Shown here piece by piece: positions 11,266 to 23,179 of a DNA stretch of 64,000 nucleotides. The DNA lies in contig JBEWZL010000056.1 of the NCBI GenBank assembly GCA_045837725.1, positions 310,001 through 374,000 of the forward strand, in the 5' to 3' direction. Each line of letters opens with the position of its first letter. The stretch's first letter is position 1. Source of the stretch: Vermamoeba vermiformis (Eukaryota; Tubulinea; Echinamoebida). A program made the translations under genes and the position numbers. The notes under the pieces are model-generated. The model made no database searches. It worked only from the letters and a program-made list of their open reading frames with translations, and was not told where the DNA came from.

Positions 11266-12813
11266 TTAGAACTTAAGAGGCTTGGGTTGTTCCCAGGTGA
11301 AATCGGGGTCGTTGCGACCGAAGTGACCGAAAGCAGCGGTCTTTTGGTAGATGGGGCGACGCAACTTGAGGTCACGAATGATGCAACCGGGGCGGAGATC
11401 GAAGTTATCCTCAACAATCTTCAAAATTTCAGCGTCAGACTTGACACCAGTGCCGTAGGTGTTGACGTAGACGGAGAGGGGCTTGGCAATACCGATGGCG
11501 TAAGAGACTTGAACGAGAGCGCGCTTGCAGAGCTTGGCAGCGACGAGGGACTTGGCGACCCAACGGGCAGCATAAGCAGCAGAGCGATCGACCTTGGAGG
11601 GGTCCTTGCCAGAGAAGGCACCACCACCGTGAGCACCCCAACCACCGTAGCTGTCAATAATGATCTTGCGGCCAGTCAAACCAGCATCACCTTGAGGACC
11701 ACCAATGACGAAGCGACCAGAGGGGTTCAAGTGGTAGATGGTTTGATCATCGAGGTACTTGGCGGGGATGGTAGGCTTGATAACGCTTTCCATCAAACCC
11801 TTGCGGATTTCCTCGTTGGAAATACCGTCGTCGTGTTGAGTGGAGATGACGACAGTGTGGACACGTTCGGGGACCAAAGAACCGTCATCGTTTTGCTTGT
11901 ATTGAACGGTGACTTGAGTCTTGGCGTCAGGGCGCAACCACTTGAGCTCACCAGAGCGGCGAACAGTGGAGAGACGCTCGCAGAGTTGAGTGGCAAGACC
12001 GTGAGTGAGGGGCATCATTTCGGGGGTCTCATCTGAGGCATAACCGAACATGTGACCCTGAAAGGGGTGGTGTATTAGTATCAGCGTCGTGTGCAATAGA
12101 ATTTATAAAGGAATTTATCAATAAATATATAAATAAAGGAATCACAACGAAGCCCGGGAACAACGCGGGATTTAAAAAGTGACGATCGACTAATCCAATA
12201 AATCGAAAAATTCCTTCTAAAGTGAGAATGGAGTACTTACTTGATCACCAGCACCAATATCTTCATCAGCACGACCAACGTGGACACCTTGGGCAATATC
12301 GGGGCTTTGTTTGTCGATGGCAACGAGGACGTTGCAAGTGTTGTAATCGAAACCTGCGAGAATAATGATTAATATAAGTAATGCGCACCATAATTAATTA
12401 TTCGGGCAGCTCAATTTACCCTTGGCGGAGTCATCGAAACCAATCCATTTAACGGTATCACGGACAATTTGGTTGTAGTCGAGAGTGGCAGAGGTAGTGA
12501 TTTCACCGAAGACCATAACCATACCAGTCTTAGTGCAGGTCTCTGCAAATGAAACAAGTCAGGTTTCGTTGATCGACGCCACCATCGGAGTGAGATCTTA
12601 CCGCAAGCAACCTTGGAGTTGGGGTCAGCCTTCAAGCAAGCGTCCAAAACAGCGTCGGAGACTTGGTCGCACATCTTGTCTATTCATTACAACGGTTAAC
12701 TGTTGCGTGGATCGGGATTTGCAAAAGTTCTTTTTTGACTTACCAGGATGGCCTTCAGAGACGCACTCGGAAGTGAAGAGGAAAGACTTAAGAGGAGAGC
12801 CTGCGTTAGACAT
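11266..12813 (-). CDS. S-adenosylmethionine synthetase (methionine adenosyltransferase)
   Basis: Five exons (12744-12813, 12602-12679, 12420-12542, 12241-12353, 11266-12057) give 391 aa, the usual length. Visible motifs are [20 protein letters not shown] (methionine/ATP site, split by the first intron), [12 protein letters not shown], the hexapeptide-like [15 protein letters not shown], and the C-terminal GHFGR segment. The enzyme makes S-adenosylmethionine from methionine and ATP and so supplies all cellular methylation. Intron positions cluster in the 5' third. Codon bias is strong, as for other highly expressed genes. It is convergent with eS17. Confidence 0.97.
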
Positions 12814-13120
12814 GTCTAAAGTTGTGGATGTAAGCTTTGACTGAATACAAAGACAAAAATATCGGAGCACGCGAATGGTTTTGTTTCATTTTTTGGCCTG
12901 AATTTTTTGGGCCCAAAAAAACGGAACTGCTCTGAGAATCGCTGGTCAAAGTCTGAAAGTAAGCTTAATGTGCGCAAGAAAGTGCACAAGAAAGGTCAAA
13001 CGTCAAGTACACAAAGTTGGTTGTTTATTTTACTATTGACAAGGGATCAGCTAAGATCCACGGCTTTGCTTGAAGAAAGTCTAATTAATAATATTACGGT
13101 CAGTAAATAGGCAGAGATAG
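12814..13120. promoter_or_regulatory. SAM synthetase upstream region
   Basis: Spacer between the SAM synthetase start and the 3' end of exportin-T. I see no ORF with family resemblance and no repeat. It should contain the SAM synthetase promoter and the exportin-T polyadenylation site. Confidence 0.35.
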
Positions 13121-16100
13121 TTAAATACCACACACCCTTAAATAATTTCTGAAGTCGTTGATGGAAGCGGACTTCAGCGAGTTTAAATACGTAGCAGCAG
13201 CTTCGGGGGTCATTTTGAGTGAAGGCAACAGCACCGTCATCATAAAGTTCGTGAACTCTTCGCCGCACACTGTCTGCACGGATTTTTGCAAAGAAATGAT
13301 CTCTGAGAGCACTGTGAGCGAGGTGCCGTCCTCGAGATTGAAGCGCGGTGAGAGCGGCACTTCAAAGCAGGCCTTGATGACGTGCTGCAAGATGAAGGCA
13401 TTGAAGCCTTGCAAGCTGCCTGGCTGTGTGCCACCCAACTTCTCGCTCAACAGCCGCAGAATGGTGAAGCAGCGCCGTTGTGTCTAACGAACAGCATCAG
13501 TACCACACCCGCAGCACATCGCAAGCACTTACCGTGGGTTCAGTCCAGTACGTGCAGCCTGCGAGCACGAGTTTGAGCACTTGTTCGAAGCGCGGCATGT
13601 GTGCTGCGAGAGGTGTGAGTGCACTGACAGTACTGCAGGGGTCGTGGCACTTACCTGGAGTGACGAGCACGGGCAGCAGTTTGTGTTCGCAGACGGAGGA
13701 CAAGAAGTAGTAGTAGGTCTTCTTGAGCTCATTCAACTCGCGCTCGTCTTCGCTGCCAGGGGTCACTTGGCTCTCGTGGGCCAGTGCGGAGGTGACGCGA
13801 TCGCAGAGGGGCAAGTAGAGTGCTGAGACCACATCGAGCATCTTGTCTTCGAAGGTGTCGTTCAGCTGCGCGACGAGCACGATGAATTCTACGAACTGCG
13901 GCACATTCTGCAGGTGCGTGAGGAGCCGTGGCACGAACATATTGAGATAGGGCAGCAATTGGGCCCCGAGACACTCCACCATGCGATGAAAGAAGAAGAT
14001 GACTTGCTTGAATATCTCTGCGTTGTTGGGCAGCTGTTCGTAGGTCTTGATCACCACTTCTGTCGCTTTCTTCCACAGATCAGCGACTGGGGGTTGGATT
14101 TGCTTCGACGGAAAACCTGCGTGCAAAGTGAGCATATGAGACTAGGGATTTGGCACGCATACCTTTACTAAATGTGCCAATGGACTGAATGAGATTGGCG
14201 AGCAATATTAAGTGTCGGGGGTTGTTGGGCGGATCTTGTTTGTAGAGCTGTTTGGTCACTATTTCTTCAATGCGTTGGAGCGAGGGACTGACGAGGTACT
14301 GCACACGTGTGAGACTGAGTGCGACATGTGCATTGAACACTTACCAGCAGCGACTGTTGTTGCAAGGCGACGTCTTGACTAGATCCAACGAGCTTGCTGA
14401 CCGCTTCGAACAGATCCAGCTTGTCCTCCAGTCTGTAGTCGAGGGTGGGCTGATCAAACTGGAACAGATCTTTGAGGTTGTTGATGATCATCGCCGTGAA
14501 TGTCGCGAGGTGTGGCAGCAGATTGGCCACAAAGTTCTTGAACAGATAGCAGTGCCGTGCGCGCGCTGAGGGCAGTGGTGAGCGGATGCCACTCTGCGGC
14601 GACAAGAAGGCCGCCAATATCGCACCGATCAGCTGTTGGTGCTCGGGCGAGGCAGGCTGCGAGGCCAAGATGCGACTGCAGCGCGACACAATCTCAAAGT
14701 ACTGCGTGGCCACGGTGCGCTGCGTGAGCTGATCGACGTGGTGCTCGGTGAGTGTGGCGATGACTTGCATGAAGAACTTGCTGTTGTTCTTGAGCACTTC
14801 GGGCTGCAGTGCCTCGGCCATGAGATAGAACATGTTCAACAGTCCAGCCAGCTCACTCTGCGCCTTGTGACCGTCATTCAAGCTGCTCATGCGAATCAGT
14901 TCTGGCAGCTGCGGCATCAGTTGTATAATGTACTGCGCCACCAGTTCAGGCTCCAGCTGCGTGATGCTCTTGAACATCTTGCTCAGCTCTTTCTTGAACT
15001 CGGCCCACTCGCGCAGCTCATCGTCGCTCAGCTCACCGTGCAGCGGAATGTTCGCACTGCTCGCACTCAGACCCGTGGTCAGCAGATCATCTTCGCTCCA
15101 CTTTTGGTGCAGCACGCGCAGCAGTTCACCGAGACGTGTCACGTGTTGTTGTGCGTATCCACCGTCACGCTTCAATCGTCGCAAACAGGCCACCCACTGC
15201 GTGCAGAGCTCAGCGACTGTAGCTGCCGCAACGTCAGTGCGCGCGAGGTGTCGGATGCAGAGCCGCGAGATGTGATCGAGTGCGAGATTGACTGCGGGTG
15301 TGTAGCCGAGTGTCTCGTGACAGCGCAGCACTTCTTCGCCCAGTCCGTTGATCAGTTCGCCGAGCTTGCATTGCAGTTCTTCGTCGTTCTGTGAAACAAA
15401 TGTCAGTCAGTGTCAACGTGTCACAACGTGTCACTCACAATGCCAAATAAGGACTCGATCAGTTCAGTGATGCGCAGCTGTTCAATCAGCGTCAGTTTGA
15501 CAGTCACGTCCATGCCCTTGGCAATGATCTCGTGATAGCAGTCCAGCACGTGCTCGCGATACGAGTCCACGCCCAAGTACTGCACGAAGAGCGGAATAAA
15601 TTTGTCATTCACCACGAGCCCAATGTCAATCCAACTGATGTACGGACGCATGGTCGCGAGACAATTCTTCACCACATCGCGTCGATCGATCGCGTGAAAT
15701 TGCACGAGAATGGCGTACCACAGTCCGGTAATCTCTTTGATCACGTGCTCGCGCATGCTGTCTTTCTACAATTGGACCAATGGCAGTCAGTCAATGAAAT
15801 TTCCCAGCACGTGACACTTACGATAGCAGCGTTGTGCGCGAGTTCAGCGGTGGAGCGCGGCACATCACGCGCCACGACCTCTTGATCGATGGCCTGCAAC
15901 ACGAGCAGCCACAGCGGCACTCCTGCACGCGTGTTAGTGTCCCTGTGCGAGTGTATGTAGCGCGACTGTAATGTGACTGTACCTGCGGGGTTCTGTGTCG
16001 TGCCAGGTGCCAGGCCGAGTGCAGTCCACAATTCACTGAAAAACTGTGGCCAGGCAGCAGGGTACTCGTGCTTGAAGACGAGCACCAAGACCTGCGCGTA

Positions 16101-16662
16101 CTTGTTGCGAATGGGCTGCAGCGTGGGCGTGGCACTCTGTTTGAGCAGCACTTGGTCCAAGTAGCGCATCAGTCCCGTGCGCAGCTTGACTCGATCTGCC
16201 TCCGAGAGCGTCAAATATCTGTGTCAAGGTCAGTCACTGCACTGCACTTCATGCGCGGCGTGGTGATGAGCTGCATAGTAGTGCTGTGGTAGCGGTACAA
16301 TAACGAATTTCACGCCTAGAACGCATCACAACGCAGCTGTTTCCGCAAAAATTCACAGATTTAATTTAATTACAGCTAATTATAATTGTTATTATTTAAA
16401 AATTGTTGATAAAATTGCTGTAATTTTTTGTACTATTTTCTAGTGTTAATAAAGCTTACTTGTGCAGCACAACATTTTGGATGACACCCAAACAATAAAA
16501 TGCAACCTCCATTACAGTAGTTTTGAACATCTTCTCCAAACACAAGCTCCATCCATCTGCGGAGTTCTCGAGATTCTCACAAAAAGCTCGAGCTGCATTC
16601 CGAATAGCGGGATCCAATGCTGGATTCAGCTCGCACAGCACTGCACGTTCTATGTCATCCAT
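13121..16662 (-). CDS. XPOT: Exportin-T (tRNA exportin, Los1/PAUSED family)
   Basis: Nine exons join in frame: 16460-16662, 15983-16218, 15822-15922, 15439-15765, 14345-15388, 14163-14298, 13655-14116, 13533-13603, 13121-13483. The product is 980 aa, close to the animal protein. Diagnostic stretches are NPALDPAIRNAARAFCENL at the N-terminus, FKHEYPAAWPQFFSELW, AIDQEVVARDVPRSTAE, the following DSMREHVIKEI, and RPYISWIDIGLVVNDKFIP, which line up with exportin-T rather than CRM1. It is a karyopherin-beta made of HEAT repeats that carries mature tRNA out of the nucleus with Ran-GTP. It is divergent from USP39 across a spacer of about 140 bp. Confidence 0.92.
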
Positions 16663-16799
16663 TTCAGCGTATTATGATACAGTGCAATATAAGAGTGATA
16701 ATTGGTGGCTAGTGTACTATTGTGCCATTGATAGAGCCGACAAAAATAAAGTCAGATCAGATCTGCATTTATTGTTATTTTTTTTTAACTGAACACACC

Positions 16800-18548
16800 A
16801 TGAAGCGCGCAGCAGAAGACGATGTGAAGATAGAAGACATTGTCGACGAACATACCGACACTACTGACAGCGCACCACAGCTCAAAAAAGCGCGTCGTAC
16901 TTGTCCCTACCTCGACACCATCCACAGAAACTTGTTGGATTTTGACTTTGAGAAAGTCTGCTCCGTGTCACTCACCAATCTGAATGTATATGCATGTCTA
17001 GTGTGCGGCAAATACTTCCAGGGCCGCGGACGAGGTTCACACGCCTACATCCACAGCCTCGAAGTCAATCACCACGTCTACATTCACTTGTTCACCAACA
17101 AAATTTATTGCTTGCCAGATGATTATGAAGTCGTAGACTCATCGTTGGATGACATCAAGGTGCGTGTTGCAATTTGTGTTAATTTTTAAATTATTTTTTG
17201 ATTATTCGCTGCCGAAGTTAGGCCGCGCAGTAAAATTCACTATGGAGCGCTTATTTGACGCACTTGTAGCGTGCATTGTAATTAACCATACCTGTTAGCG
17301 CGCACTGAACACGACGTACACCAAAGAAGAGATAGCCCAGCTCGATCGACAACAGCGGATTGGCCGCACCTTAGATGGGCGAGGGTGGGTCGCAGGAGTG
17401 ATAGGACTGAATCCTATGGCGACTGGTCAGGCCACGCTCAACGACTACTTCAACGTCGTGTTCCAAGCACTCGCGCACGTGCCGCAACTGCGCGACTACT
17501 TCCTGTGGCCCGAGCACTATCAGCACTGCAAGTCCGAGCTCGTGCATCGCTTTGGCATCTTGGTGCGCAAGCTGTGGAGTCCGCACAACTATCGCAATCT
17601 CGTCACCCCGCACGAACTGCTGCAGGAAGTGACGCTGCGCTCCGAGAAGAAGTTCAAGATTGGCAGCAAGGGCGATCCACTCGAGTTCTTGTCGTGGTTC
17701 TTGAACACGCTGCACGCTGATCTCACCGACAAGAAGCGCGGCAGATCGGTCATTCACGACTGCTTTCAGGGACACGTGCACGTCACCACGGAGCGCGAAC
17801 AGCTCGTGGAGGTGCCCGAGAGTGGAGCGAGGGAGGGTGCGAGTGCTGAGGGCAGCGAGGGCAAGAAGAAGCGACGGCGTGTGAAGCAGAATGTGGTGAC
17901 TGCGCGCGATACACCCTTCTTGTACCTCAGTCTCGATGTACCGCCGCCACCCCTCTTCAAAGGTAGGCAGTGCAGTGTAGTTCTGTGACTAATATGTACG
18001 CCTATATTAACCACCACGATGCAGATGAGGCAGAGCGGAACATTATACCCCAAGAGCCGATCTTCACGCTGCTCAACAAATTCAACGGCAGCACGGTGCA
18101 GTACATTGCAGCGACGAATGAGAAGAAGAAGTATCAACTGACCTCGCTGCCCAAGTACATTATATTTGCCATCAAACGATTCACCAACAACGCCTTCTTC
18201 ATGGAGAAGAATCCGACCATTGTCAACTTCCCGATCAAGAACTTGGATCTCGCTGATTGTACGTACAATGAATGATGTTGAGACCTCGCTAACATATCGT
18301 ATTATGATGCAGATGTGCAGTTTGGCGATGAGAAGACGAGCACCAAGTACGATCTCGTTGCGAACATTCGACACGAGGGTCAGACGAAGAAGCCGAGTGA
18401 AGGCAGCTATGCCGTGCACATCTATCACAAGGCCAATGATCAGTGGTACAATATACAAGACACTAGAGTCGAAGAGGTCATGCCTGCACTCATCGTACTC
18501 TCTGAGGCCTACATCCAGATCTACGAGCGGAATGACGCGCCTGCGTGA
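16800..18548 (+). CDS. USP39/Sad1-type spliceosomal ubiquitin-protease homologue
   Basis: Four exons (16800-17159, 17299-17962, 18025-18258, 18313-18548) give 497 aa. An acidic/basic N-terminus is followed by a zf-UBP domain (CPYLDTI, YACLVCGKYFQGRGRGSHA, YIHSLEVNHHVY). The USP fold runs from GWVAGVIGLNPMATGQATLN to PALIVLSEAYIQIYER. The position of the catalytic cysteine is a non-cysteine residue (GLNPMATG), as in animal USP39, where the domain is inactive and works as a U4/U6.U5 tri-snRNP assembly factor. The 3' end faces PHF5A, another splicing factor, with only 85 bp between stop codons. Confidence 0.93.
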
Positions 18549-18633
18549 GAAGAATAAAGCAACAATATGTACATATATCAGTCACATTTATGTAGTATTA
18601 TATTACAAGGGTAGGTGAGGGCAGATCCGTCGC

Positions 18634-19151
18634 TTATCGTTTCTTAAAGCCGTACTTCTTGCGCTCGTAGAACAAATCCGTTTTGCTGCTGCCCAAGTTG
18701 ACAATCTTCGGACACCCATCGCGATCCTTCTCCTGCACTGTGCACTCCTTGCAGTAGTACGCGTCTGAGATGCCTGGACCACCGCAGATCACGCACCGGC
18801 CTGCATTGGAGCCGTAGTTGCATTCATCGCACACACGCACGAGTGTGCACGGTCGTACATAACTGTCACATATAACGCACTTGCCGTCACACTTCTCGCA
18901 CAAACGACCAATAGAAATGCCTGGCTGCTTGCGGCACATAATCAGATCCGGATCTGTGTTTAAAAAAATTAGCAAAATAATTACAAAATAATGTATAATA
19001 TTTTTACGTCATAACTATTATAAAAAGGCGATTAAATATTATTATTGTAATTTTGGAATTTTTCAGAGTAAGAATAATTTGTTGCACCATAACTGCCTTG
19101 TTTAGACCAACGTGTGTAAATATGAAATTAACACTCACGATGTTTGGCCAT
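18634..19151 (-). CDS. PHF5A: PHF5A/Rds3, SF3b complex zinc-finger subunit
   Basis: Exons 19139-19151 and 18634-18953 give 110 aa, the same length as the human protein. Beginning [20 protein letters not shown], it carries the series of CxxC knuckles ([47 protein letters not shown]) that form the knotted three-zinc fold. PHF5A sits in SF3b of the U2 snRNP and, together with SF3B1, contacts the branch-point adenosine. The 13-nt first coding exon is typical of this gene family. The upstream spacer (19152-19435) is shared with the divergent glycine C-acetyltransferase gene. Confidence 0.97.
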
Positions 19152-19435
19152 AGTTGTGGTGGTGCAGCGCTTCACTAAGTTGTAACACTCGGTAAACTGC
19201 TAAGAGGGAGCAATGCTTTTTTTCAGGTCATATCGCTAGCATCGCAGGTGAGATTTTGATTGGCCGGTGAAAACACGCGTGTCTGTTCGTTGAAGATTTG
19301 TTTTACAACGCCTGCACTATAGCACCTCAATAGGGCCTTGTCATTGCATTAATTTTGTTTGGATCTGTCTTTAGACTCGTTCACTAACCACCGGATCATC
19401 ACCAGCCAGCAATATTAATTTTAAAATTATCAATA

Positions 19436-20740
19436 ATGCTGAAGAAAGCAATTACTACCTGCATATCGACTATCAGTCGCAATAAAACACTGGTCAGGCC
19501 ATTTGTGAAAGGTCAGATCCGCCACAGCAGCAGTCCTGTGTGGAAACAAGTGTGGGGCGAGCAATTGAAGGGCATTGAAGCCGCGAATACGTACAAGCGT
19601 GAGCGCATCATCGTCACGCCACAGACGACTGAGATCCGCGTGGCAGGCTCAGACAAGCCCGTGCTCAACTTCTGCGCGAACAACTACCTCGGTCTGAGCG
19701 ACAATGCAGAGCTGATCAGTGCAGCCAAACACACCCTCGACACGCACGGCTTTGGATTGAGTTCGGTGCGCTTCATCTGCGGCACGCAAGATATCCACAA
19801 GCAACTCGAGCGCACCGTGTCACAATTTCACGGCACGCAAGACACGATTCTGTACGGCAGTTGTTTCGATGCGAATGGTGGCATATTCGAGGCACTGCTC
19901 ACACCTGAAGACGCGCTCTTCTCGGACAGTCTCAATCACGCGAGCATCATTGACGGCATTCGACTCTGCAAGGCACAGAAGTACGTCTACAAGCACCTGG
20001 ATCTGACGGACCTCGAGACCAAGCTGAGCGAGGCGTGCAAGCAAGACAAGCCCCCGCGCATCAAGATGATCGTCACTGACGGTGCATTCAGCATGGACGG
20101 TGATCTCGCGCCCGTGGACAAGTTGGTGGCCCTCGCGCAGAAGTACGATGCGCTGCTATTTTTAGACGAGTGCCACACGACTGGCTTCATCGGCAAGACT
20201 GGTCGCGGCACTCCCGAGCACTTCAACATCAAGTCGATGACACAGCCGCCCATCATCATCAACAGCACACTCGGCAAGGCACTCGGTGGTGCTACTGGTG
20301 GCTACACGACTGGACCGCAAGAGGCCATTGATCTGCTGCGACAGCGCTCGCGACCCTATCTGTTCAGCAACTCGCTGGCCCCTGCCATTGTCGGTGCGAG
20401 TCTGAAGATGTTTGACATGCTCAACACCACCACGCACTTGCGCGATGTGCTGGAGCGCAACACGCAGCACTTCAGAACTGCCATGACCAAGCTGGGCTTC
20501 ACGCTCAAGGGTGAAGTGCATCCCATTGCACCAGTCATGCTCGGGGACGCTGGACTGGCCACGACTTTTGCGAATGAGATGCTGCACGAGGGCATCTACG
20601 TGATTGGCTTCTCATTCCCCGTCGTGCCGCGCGGTGAGGCTCGCATTCGCGTGCAACTGTCAGCAGCGCACACCCCGCAACAGATTGACAAGGCCATCAG
20701 TGCCTTTGAGAAGATTGGTCGCAAGTTGAAGGTGATTTAA
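19436..20740 (+). CDS. GCAT: Glycine C-acetyltransferase (2-amino-3-ketobutyrate CoA ligase), mitochondrial
   Basis: Single-exon CDS of 434 aa. The first ~35 residues are basic and Ser/Thr-rich, as in a mitochondrial presequence. The alpha-oxoamine synthase core follows: NFCANNYLGLS, GTQDIHKQLE, SDSLNHASIIDGIRL, FLDECHTTGFIG, and the PLP lysine in STLGKALGG. The enzyme splits 2-amino-3-oxobutyrate with CoA into glycine and acetyl-CoA, the step after threonine dehydrogenase, whose gene lies 1.3 kb downstream on the same strand. The absence of introns is unusual for this window. Confidence 0.96.
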   Translation: MLKKAITTCISTISRNKTLVRPFVKGQIRHSSSPVWKQVWGEQLKGIEAANTYKRERIIVTPQTTEIRVAGSDKPVLNFCANNYLGLSDNAELISAAKHTLDTHGFGLSSVRFICGTQDIHKQLERTVSQFHGTQDTILYGSCFDANGGIFEALLTPEDALFSDSLNHASIIDGIRLCKAQKYVYKHLDLTDLETKLSEACKQDKPPRIKMIVTDGAFSMDGDLAPVDKLVALAQKYDALLFLDECHTTGFIGKTGRGTPEHFNIKSMTQPPIIINSTLGKALGGATGGYTTGPQEAIDLLRQRSRPYLFSNSLAPAIVGASLKMFDMLNTTTHLRDVLERNTQHFRTAMTKLGFTLKGEVHPIAPVMLGDAGLATTFANEMLHEGIYVIGFSFPVVPRGEARIRVQLSAAHTPQQIDKAISAFEKIGRKLKVI

Positions 20741-20836
20741 CGGCGCACTATTATCGATGTATGAGGTGTGATATGCATGTAAACACGTATGTGATCGACA
20801 CGCGTTCATTTAATGCCTGTATATATGTACAATGCG

Positions 20837-21798
20837 TTACTTGTGCTGTGCTTTGAAGCCCCGCGCATAGGCGTGGTTCTTGTACAGCGCCAACAACTGT
20901 TCCGCGCGCTGTTGAAAGGACTGCACGAGCTGCTGTTCCTGTGCCGCACTCAGCTCGAGCTGCACATCCTCGCGCACTGCACGCACGGCCATGCTCGCGA
21001 GCAGTTGTGTCACGTGCGCCGTGTCGTCCAGCTCACTGTGCACACTGCGCGCACTCACTGCGGGGGCTGCAGGGGTGACAGGGGTGACAGGGGTGGCAGC
21101 AGCAGCGCTCTTAGTGCCGCTCTTGGCAGGGGCAGCGACCTCCACGCCAATCTGAAAGCAGATCTCGAACTCACTCTTCTGCGGCCGATGATTGACGCGC
21201 AACACCTTGAGACCCTTCAAGGGCCCAGTGCTCTTTAAGTACTCGCCAGTGACGCAGTTGACATTCCAGTCCTTGATCTCGAGCACATTCAGCTCGGTGA
21301 CGTGTGCTGGCACGCCGAACTTGTCGTAGAGGTACGTGTTGTTGACTGGTGCTGCGGTGTACTTGGCTTCAGCTGCTTCGCGCGACATTTTGGTGATTTC
21401 AATCGGCAAGTCCTCGCGTATCTTCGCATTCGCGAGCTCTTCAATCTCTTGCAGCTTGTCTTTGCTGGGGGGCTCAGCGGCTGTGTACTCGACCACTAAG
21501 CGACCTGCATCCAGCGTGTCAATTTAATTGGGCATGTATTTGCAGTGAAATGAACAAGTATTCGCGTCAGCATATTTTAAAAATTATTATACTTTGTTAT
21601 TGAATTTATTTTCGCTTTTTCAGATCCGAGATCTGGACAGTTACCTTTGTCTTTAGCGTCATATTTAGTCGTAGTAGTCATGGGTGTATTAAGTACTTTG
21701 ACCATGGCTCCTTTGAGTACATGCAGTGCAGATGCAACTTCAGCACTGCGAAGTCGGTCGCGACTCGAAGCAGCTCCCTTCTGTTCAGTCTCGGCCAT
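20837..21798 (-). CDS. AlaX-like protein (alanyl-tRNA editing, tRNA_SAD family), degenerate active site
   Basis: Two exons (21645-21798, 20837-21504) give 273 aa. The N-terminal ASALHVLKGAMVKVLN and the SAD-type core (KDWNVNCVTGEYLKSTGPLK, then GLKVLRVNHRPQKSEFEICF) match the C-terminal editing domain of alanyl-tRNA synthetase and free AlaX proteins. Active enzymes coordinate zinc through HxxxH and CxxxH. Here the first motif reads HVLKG and the second CVTGEY, so two histidines are replaced. The tail is an Ala/Pro linker plus a helix. It may have lost deacylase activity and kept tRNA binding; this is inference. It lies between the two threonine-degradation genes on the opposite strand. Confidence 0.7.
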
Positions 21799-22003
21799 TG
21801 CGCACTATTGTTTGATGACACTGCACTGGTAAGTAATATCTCTTCAGACTAGTCTTGCAAGCCAATCAAACAGCTCTACCAGGGTTCAGAAATCCAGGGT
21901 GCGGTTGATTTTTGAACGGGCGCACATCTGCATTGCACTGCTCAGCGCACGCAGTTCGACCACGAATCAGGTCTATTCATCATCTTGTATTATTAACACT
22001 ACA

Positions 22004-23047
22004 ATGCTTGCTCTGACACGCGCACTCGCTCGGGCAGTACCCAGAAGAGCTGATCGGTTAGTGCGCACTCAGTCCCGTCGCGCACACAGCCAGTCTGCAC
22101 CGCGCATCTTGGTCACTGGCAGCTTGGGTCAGATTGGCAGCGAATTGGTGCGCGAGCTGCGCAATAAATACGGCAGAGACAACGTGATCGCCACCGATAT
22201 CCGCAAGCCTAGCGAAGAGTTCCGCGCTGAAGGACCATTTCACTTCTTAAATATCGAAGACGAAGTAACACTCGAGAGATTAGTGGTAGAAAAAGACATT
22301 ACGTGGATGGTGCATCTCGGCGCCTTATTGAGTGCAACGGGCGAGAAGAATCTTGATCGCGCGCTCAAAGTGCTCATTCGCGGCAGTGAGACCGTGCTGC
22401 AGGTCTGCGAGCGACACAAGGTGCGTGTATTCGCGCCGTCCTCGATTGCTGCGTTCGGACCTCAAACACCGCTAGATCCGACACCAGATCTCACCATTCA
22501 ACGTCCTCGCACAGTCTATGGTGTAGGCAAGGTATATCTCGAGCTGCTCGGCGAATACTTGCACTACAGTCGTGGTTTGGACTTCCGTTCACTGCGCTTC
22601 CCCGGCATCTTGTCCTACAAAACACCGCCCGGTGGTGGCACTACTGACTACGCGATTGAGATGTATCACGAAGCGATCAACAAGGGCTCGTACGACTCAT
22701 TTGTGTCTGCAGGCGTGCGTCTGCCCATGATGTACATGCCCGACTGCTTGCACGCCACCATGTCGCTGCTCGAGGCCCCCAATGACCAGCTCACCCTGCG
22801 CACCTACAACGTCGCTGCATTCTCCTTCGCACCCGAGGAACTCGCCAAGGAGATTGCGCGCGTGCACCCTGGCTTCAAGTTGGGCTTCAAGCCTGACTTC
22901 CGCGACGGCATTGCGCGCTCGTGGCCCCGCGTGTTGGATGACTCGCAAGCCCGCGCAGACTGGCAGTGGCGTCCCAAGTGGAACTTGAGTGCGATGAGCG
23001 ACGACATGTACCGCAACATTAAGACACTCTTCTTCCCGCACAAGTGA
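22004..23047 (+). CDS. TDH: L-threonine 3-dehydrogenase (SDR type), mitochondrial
   Basis: Single exon, 347 aa from the ATG at 22004. An in-frame upstream extension back to 21899 does not look like coding sequence. The first ~30 residues (MLALTRALARAVPRRADRLV) form an Arg-rich presequence. The short-chain dehydrogenase fold begins with ILVTGSLGQIGSEL (NAD site GxxGxxG), followed by the TDH-specific APSSIAAFGP and the catalytic Tyr-Lys pair in RPRTVYGVGKVY. It oxidises threonine to 2-amino-3-oxobutyrate, the substrate of the upstream glycine C-acetyltransferase. Together they form the mitochondrial threonine-to-glycine route. Confidence 0.96.
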   Translation: MLALTRALARAVPRRADRLVRTQSRRAHSQSAPRILVTGSLGQIGSELVRELRNKYGRDNVIATDIRKPSEEFRAEGPFHFLNIEDEVTLERLVVEKDITWMVHLGALLSATGEKNLDRALKVLIRGSETVLQVCERHKVRVFAPSSIAAFGPQTPLDPTPDLTIQRPRTVYGVGKVYLELLGEYLHYSRGLDFRSLRFPGILSYKTPPGGGTTDYAIEMYHEAINKGSYDSFVSAGVRLPMMYMPDCLHATMSLLEAPNDQLTLRTYNVAAFSFAPEELAKEIARVHPGFKLGFKPDFRDGIARSWPRVLDDSQARADWQWRPKWNLSAMSDDMYRNIKTLFFPHK

Positions 23048-23179
23048 GCGGCAATAAATATATATATGAACACTTCAATACAACAGTGTGATGTTTACTG
23101 CGCGGCAAACAAGTACTGTGGTGCACTGCACGCACGAACTAATGTACGAGCCTATGAAGGGGTTGTAGCGACACGACTA

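Noticed and set aside
11287-12036. Long forward ORF antisense to SAM synthetase
   Set aside because: Shadow frame produced by the strong codon bias of the true gene.
17766-18458. Reverse-strand ORF across USP39 exons
   Set aside because: Overlaps well-supported exons and ignores their introns; no family match.
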